This document shows, one piece after another, positions 63,118 to 64,000 of a stretch of DNA of 64,000 bases. The stretch is taken from contig JABSTR010000974.1 of assembly GCA_013339765.2 (NCBI GenBank), positions 1-64,000 of the forward strand. Reading direction: 5' to 3'. The stretch comes from Haemaphysalis longicornis. Taxonomy: Eukaryota > Arthropoda > Arachnida > Ixodida > Ixodidae. The first letter of the stretch is position 1. Each line of letters starts with the position of its first letter. The notes under the pieces were generated by a model. That model was given only the letters and a program-made list of their open reading frames with translations. It ran no database searches and was not told where the DNA came from. A program made the translations under genes and the position numbers.

Positions 63118-64000
63118 GGCCGGGGCGCGAAAAAAATCCCGCCATCTCCACGAAGTGAATGATGATGAGAGGGGCCAAGCTAAAATGCTTATCGGTAAAA
63201 CCGTGAACCATTCGCCCACACATCATATAAAGATTTGACACGTCAAGCTTTCCACCGCTCCGGTTGACAAGCCCCTGTCAGACGACGTCCAATCGATGTG
63301 GTGATTATGTAGGGCTTGTTTGGGACGATGAGAATCTCCATGGGCTAAGTTCGCGAATTCGGTGTGTGACATTTTAGCCACCTTGGTCGTCGCCTTCGGC
63401 AGAGCGTCTTGTGTCGCGTACCCCCCGGTACGTGTCTTGAGCTGGCAGGCGACGAACGACAAACCTCCTCTTCTTCCTCTCCTCCTTGTTGGGTAGCAAC
63501 GAACACGTTAACATTTTGACCCCTTTGGCCAAGTCTTTGGTTGCCAATCCCTAGGGGGGATCCTGCTACAATCATCATCATCCTGCCATGTACCATGTAC
63601 GGCGGGACAGGGCCCGAGCAAGAGGAGTTTCGTCGCCCCTAAAAAGAAAACACATTGTAACAGGAGAAACGGCAACGCTCATGGAATTACAAATACCAAC
63701 ACATTCATGTCGAAATGCATAGTTGCAAAATAAGAGTACACAAAAAGGGCTCAATAGTTAGCTAATTTCAAAACGTACAGGGTAGAAAATGACAGGTTGA
63801 GATTCACAGAAACATTGAACAAATTCAACCGGTTAAAAATGACAAAAAACTTTATACATTGAGGAATAACTTTAACCCTTTGATGAATGAACGGTGGTTA
63901 ATAAGGGTGATGATTTCACCTGGGAGTGGATCCTAGTGACGAATAGCACGCAAGAATGTGACAAGAAAAGAAGGTTGGTACGTGCGAATATTGGCTGGAC
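63118..64000. other. Unassigned sequence
   Basis: Two overlapping minus-strand frames (63223-63462 and 63345-63596), one with a run of Glu codons, are not recognised. The rest is AT-rich without features. Confidence 0.35.

Overview
The window looks like intergenic DNA from a chelicerate, most likely a hard (ixodid) tick. Six copies of a tRNA-derived SINE with the layout of the ixodid Ruka family lie among I/R1-, CR1/L2- and RTE-type LINE pieces, a Ty3/gypsy element and a Penelope-like endonuclease relic. I found no complete host protein-coding gene, rRNA, functional tRNA or CRISPR array. Nearly everything recognisable is a transposable element or a local duplication.

Layout. 1-8.8 kb: ends of pogo/Tigger-like DNA elements (a complete TA-flanked one at 2641-3420), decayed LINE C-termini, and three copies of an unclassified repeat with a (GTCT)n tract. 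9.2-10.5 kb: one copy of a 465-bp CCCACGTGGG element, a long hairpin and a degenerate 2A motif. 11.7-14.1 kb: a minus-strand CR1/L2-like LINE ('LINE-A') whose ORF1 carries a 2A-like motif (DIETNPGP) and which lacks its reverse transcriptase. 15.9-21.2 kb: a minus-strand Ty3/gypsy element flanked by (TA)n tracts. 21.3-27.2 kb: GGATT-rich repeats, a duplicated promoter-like unit with one interrupted and one uninterrupted copy, a 2-kb TIR element and a full SINE. 29.7-35.6 kb: a full-length minus-strand I-group LINE with both ORFs open, the most intact gene set here. 35.7-41.1 kb: LINE, RTE and Penelope relics. 41.5-43.8 kb: a minisatellite of about 23 units of roughly 105 bp. 46.5-50.8 kb: a plus-strand CR1/L2-like LINE ('LINE-B') with a second 2A motif (DVESNPGP), duplicated 5' sequence and a decayed ORF2. 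52.3-53.3 kb: a CpG-rich promoter-like region with an ETS-CRE composite and a possible small exon. 53.6-64 kb: more repeat copies, tRNA-like sequences, a foldback element and RTE/CR1 3' ends.

How the genes work together. LINE ORF1 proteins coat the RNA, and ORF2 proteins nick DNA and reverse-transcribe it. In LINE-A and LINE-B the 2A-like peptide sits just upstream of the ORF1 coiled coil, where it could release a short hydrophobic leader co-translationally. Only the I-group LINE at 29.7-35.6 kb looks able to code for its own movement. SINEs depend on a LINE partner. Many ORF breaks in the gypsy element fall at homopolymers, so assembly indels remain possible.
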